Positions 16,881-19,684 of a stretch of 19,684 nt of DNA are shown piece after piece. The position numbers were made by a program, and so were the translations under genes. Each line of letters opens with the position of its first letter. Position 1 is the first letter of the stretch. The notes beneath the pieces were generated by a model. That model made no database searches. It saw nothing but the letters and a program-made list of their open reading frames with translations, and had not been told where the DNA came from. This DNA comes from Caldilinea sp. (GTDB lineage: Bacteria > Chloroflexota > Anaerolineae > Caldilineales > Caldilineaceae): contig JANWYX010000427.1 in the NCBI GenBank assembly GCA_025055055.1, positions 1 through 19,684 on the forward strand, read 5' to 3'.

Positions 16881-17378
16881 TTATTGCGAGCGCAAAAGAT
16901 GCGCAGCCGCTTTCCGCACGATATCGCGTTCAGAAGGATAGGTGAGCGCTTCCAGCGCCTGCTCCAGAGTAAACCAACTGACGCCGTCCACTTCAATGCT
17001 GGCGTCGCTCAGTTCTCCATCCACAGCGCGCATTAGATAGAAATCAACGCATTTGTGCACCAATTCCGGAACGGTGCGGCCATGCGTGTCCCAGTACCAG
17101 TATTCGATGGCACCGAGGTGCGCCTCACATACGCCGACAAGTCCGCATTCTTCCGCCACCTCGCGCAGCGCCGTCTGCTCGACAGTTTCTCCGGGTTCGC
17201 AAGTGCCTTTGGGCAACTGCCAGCGCGTGCCGCTGCGCGTGGCGATCAGCACGATTTCGATCTCTCCGTCAGAGGCGATGCGATATATCACGCCCCCGGC
17301 CGAATGGTCGTTGCGGCGACGACGCCAGTGGCGCTGCGTATGTTCGTCGATCGGCGGCAATTCAGACCGGGCGCTCAT
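16881..17378 (-). CDS. Nudix hydrolase
   Basis: 165 residues with a complete Nudix box, G-x5-E-x7-REVAEECGL, at 58-80 (GTCEPGE ... ALREVAEECGL). It therefore binds Mg2+ or Mn2+ and splits a nucleoside diphosphate linked to some moiety. The N-terminal GGVIYRI and WQLPKG lead-in is typical of the MutT/Ap4A-hydrolase-like group. About 25 hydrophilic residues with an Arg cluster (RHWRRRRND) precede the domain. Substrate unknown; an Ap4A-type or oxidised-nucleotide substrate is plausible. The ATG at 17378 has GAGGAT about ten bases upstream. It is the last gene of an apparent three-gene operon, 21 bases behind the preceding gene. Confidence 0.93.
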   Translation of the reverse strand: MSARSELPPIDEHTQRHWRRRRNDHSAGGVIYRIASDGEIEIVLIATRSGTRWQLPKGTCEPGETVEQTALREVAEECGLVGVCEAHLGAIEYWYWDTHGRTVPELVHKCVDFYLMRAVDGELSDASIEVDGVSWFTLEQALEALTYPSERDIVRKAAAHLLRSQ

Positions 17379-17399
17379 CGTTTTCGATCCTCGTCAATT

Positions 17400-17939
<540 letters not shown>

Positions 17940-18917
17940 TCAGAGCCACTTCCTTCTGCGAAAGATCCAGAGCATTGTCAGCGCGATGCTGATAAAGACG
18001 CACCAGATCAACGGATAGAACCACCAAATTCCTAGCTCCGGCATGTATTCAAAGTTCATGCCGTAGACCCCCGCCAAAAAACTGAGCGGGATAAAGATCG
18101 TGGAAACCATTGTCAACAATTTCATCACCTCATTCATGCGGTTGTTGACCAGCGCCAGATGCGTCTCGATTGTGCTGCTGGCGAGGTCGCGCATGCTGTC
18201 GGCAAGGCTTGCCAACCGCATTAGATGGTCGTAGATGTCACGATAGTATAGACGAACCTGGGATGGAACCACTCGATACTCGCCGGTGGAGAGCCGACCC
18301 AGCAGCTCGCGCTGCGGAGCCAGAATCCGCACCAATCGCAGCGCGCTGCTTTTGGCCGTCAGCAGCCGATTGAGCAGCTCCCGCTGCTCTTGATCGGCGC
18401 GGAAGATATCGTCGCCGAGCCGTTCTAGCTCCTCTTCAAAAGCGTCGATCAAAGGAATGAAATTGTCAATCTGCGCATCGAGCAATTCGTAGAGCAACAT
18501 GGCGGGCCCGCGTGCCAACCCGACCTCCACATGATGTTCGGTGTTCCACAATCGTTCGATCGAACGACGAACGTCCTCGTGCAACGTCACCAAATAGTTG
18601 GGGCCAAGAAAGACGTCGATCTCCTGCGTGTCGATATCCATCGGCTCTGCGCCAAGAGCGACGATGTGAAACACCAGATAGAGATACGTGCCGTAATCAT
18701 CGAGCTTGGGCACGTGTGAATCTTTTAGCGCATCCTCAATCGCAAGCGGGTGAAAATGGAACACATCGGCCAGGAGGCGCTCATGCTGACCATCTGATCG
18801 GCCCTGCACATCCACCCAAATCGAGTTATGGGCGTCTTTCAACAGATCGGCCAGTTGATCGAGCGGTGCATCCACTTCCACTCGGCCATCTGCATAACGG
18901 CATATGATTCGGATCAC
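17940..18917 (-). CDS. corA: CorA-family magnesium/cobalt transport protein
   Basis: 325 residues from a GTG at 18917. There is a long cytoplasmic N-terminal domain with helices rich in Leu/Glu/Arg. Two C-terminal helices follow, the first ending in the selectivity motif YGMNF (GMN at 286-288) and the second being WCVFISIALTMLWIF, then a basic tail RRRKWL. This is the complete CorA/MIT layout: a pentameric channel for Mg2+ (sometimes Co2+ or Ni2+) that closes when cytoplasmic Mg2+ is high. The start is divergent from the acyl-CoA carboxylase gene, with 145 bases between. The stop codon touches the ATG of the 179-aa gene, indicating coupling. Confidence 0.95.
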   Translation of the reverse strand: MIRIICRYADGRVEVDAPLDQLADLLKDAHNSIWVDVQGRSDGQHERLLADVFHFHPLAIEDALKDSHVPKLDDYGTYLYLVFHIVALGAEPMDIDTQEIDVFLGPNYLVTLHEDVRRSIERLWNTEHHVEVGLARGPAMLLYELLDAQIDNFIPLIDAFEEELERLGDDIFRADQEQRELLNRLLTAKSSALRLVRILAPQRELLGRLSTGEYRVVPSQVRLYYRDIYDHLMRLASLADSMRDLASSTIETHLALVNNRMNEVMKLLTMVSTIFIPLSFLAGVYGMNFEYMPELGIWWFYPLIWCVFISIALTMLWIFRRRKWL

Positions 18918-18986
18918 GGTTTGCGCCTTGTCGCAGTGAAGAAATGTTGCATAATGTGTGACGAAACCCGCACCGGGCTATCTTAT

Positions 18987-19015
18987 CTGACAACGACAAT
19001 CTTTGAGATTATAAT
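18987..19015 (+). promoter_or_regulatory. Near-consensus sigma-70 promoter of the acyl-CoA carboxylase gene
   Basis: CTGACA (18987-18992, five of six consensus) and TATAAT (19010-19015, perfect) are spaced 17 bases apart. Transcription would start near 19022, giving a leader of about 40 bases before the ATG at 19063 with its AGGAG site. This is the best promoter match in the window. Confidence 0.65.
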
Positions 19016-19062
19016 GGCGCTCTGGCGTCCGGCAAACTGAGCATCAGATCCAGGAGCTAACC

Positions 19063-19684
19063 ATGGCGCTGTTTCGTAAAATCCTGATCGCCAACCGCGG
19101 GGAGATCGCCGTGCGCGTCATCCGCGCCTGTCAGGAGATGGGCATCGCCACCGTCGCCGTGTATTCGGAGGCCGACGCGCAGGCGTTGCACGTGGCGCTG
19201 GCGGACGAAGCTGTTCCCATTGGGCCGCCATCCCCGCGCGAGTCGTACTTGAACGGCGCGCGCATCTTGCAGGCAGCGATCGAGCGGGAGTGTGACGCCA
19301 TCCATCCCGGCTATGGCTTTCTCTCTGAAAACGCTGCTTTCGCCGACGCCGTCGCAGCCGCCGGTCTGGTCTTCATCGGTCCAAGCGGCGAAGCGATGCG
19401 CATCATGGGGTCGAAGACGTCGGCGCGTGCGGCGATGGCGGCCGCAGGCGTGCCTGTTGTCCCCGGCTATCAGGAGAGTCAGAGTGATTCCGATCTGTTG
19501 GCCGCCGCCGGCGCCTTGGGGTATCCCGTACTCGTCAAGGCGACGGCCGGCGGCGGCGGCAAAGGTATGCGCATCGTTTACCGTCCGGAGGATCTGCCCC
19601 CTGCCTTGGAGTCGGCGCGGCGAGAGGCGCTCAACGCGTTCGGCGACGACCGCATCTATCTGGAAAAGCTGATTGAACAACCTC
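19063..19684 (+). CDS. Acyl-CoA carboxylase biotin carboxylase (alpha) subunit, partial
   Basis: The first 207 codons are present and the gene runs off the window. Biotin carboxylase uses ATP and bicarbonate to carboxylate biotin for acetyl-, propionyl- or methylcrotonyl-CoA carboxylase. Visible parts are the N-terminal fold KILIANRGEIAVRVIRAC (6-23), HPGYGFLSEN (81-90), FIGPSGEAMRIMGSK (104-118), and the glycine-rich ATP-grasp loop KATAGGGGKGMR (159-170). The short loop after VPVVPGYQES and the KGMR ending look more like 3-methylcrotonyl/acyl-CoA carboxylase alpha chains than like the short AccC of E. coli. The missing C-terminus would decide this, because a carried biotin domain marks the alpha-chain type. 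The ATG at 19063 has AGGAG at 19052-19056. Confidence 0.93.
   Translation, partial: MALFRKILIANRGEIAVRVIRACQEMGIATVAVYSEADAQALHVALADEAVPIGPPSPRESYLNGARILQAAIERECDAIHPGYGFLSENAAFADAVAAAGLVFIGPSGEAMRIMGSKTSARAAMAAAGVPVVPGYQESQSDSDLLAAAGALGYPVLVKATAGGGGKGMRIVYRPEDLPPALESARREALNAFGDDRIYLEKLIEQP

Overview
The window looks like a chromosomal stretch from a moderately GC-rich bacterium, most probably a Chloroflexota member of the Anaerolineae/Caldilineae type. That assignment is inference. It rests on the style of the FtsH, the exported NEW3-type protein with a Pro/Thr linker placed beside an ABC-2 exporter, the aldehyde:ferredoxin oxidoreductase (AOR) family remnant, and an archaeal-looking methyltransferase. 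No rRNA, tRNA, CRISPR array, transposase or phage gene was seen.

Layout, left to right. 5-1825 (+): membrane AAA+ metalloprotease FtsH, start at the window edge. 2084-3438 (-): a four-helix SMR/EamA-type membrane protein and an upstream SAM-dependent methyltransferase. 3471-3576: a short regulatory block containing a good intrinsic terminator and two promoter-like pairs. 3628-6817 (+): a tight three-gene operon of a secreted, membrane-anchored NEW3 protein, an ABC ATPase and an ABC-2 permease. 6842-7285 (+): a wrecked AOR-family gene keeping only its two ends.

7370-10404 is visibly less GC-rich and looks like accessory DNA. It holds a lone MalG-type sugar ABC permease (-) and, divergently, a glycoside hydrolase family 2 protein lacking the usual N-terminal sugar-binding domain. 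From 10513 the high-GC background returns with cobS (-). A divergent amino-sugar catabolic set follows on the + strand: a ROK sugar kinase, nagA, and a SIS-domain deaminase of NagB-II type. Together these could take free N-acetylglucosamine to fructose-6-phosphate.

14902-15480 (-): DinB-superfamily protein. 15645-16811 (+): CrtC/AttH-type lipocalin-like lipoprotein. 16881-18917 (-): apparent operon corA, an unrecognised 179-aa protein, and a Nudix hydrolase. 19063 to the edge (+): the biotin-carboxylase end of an acyl-CoA carboxylase, behind a near-consensus sigma-70 promoter.

The least explained parts are the NEW3/ABC-2 operon with its terminator-bearing leader, the two sites of gene decay at the edges of the low-GC block, the nested palindrome at 14835-14889, and a short dispersed GCAGAG-type motif downstream of several genes.
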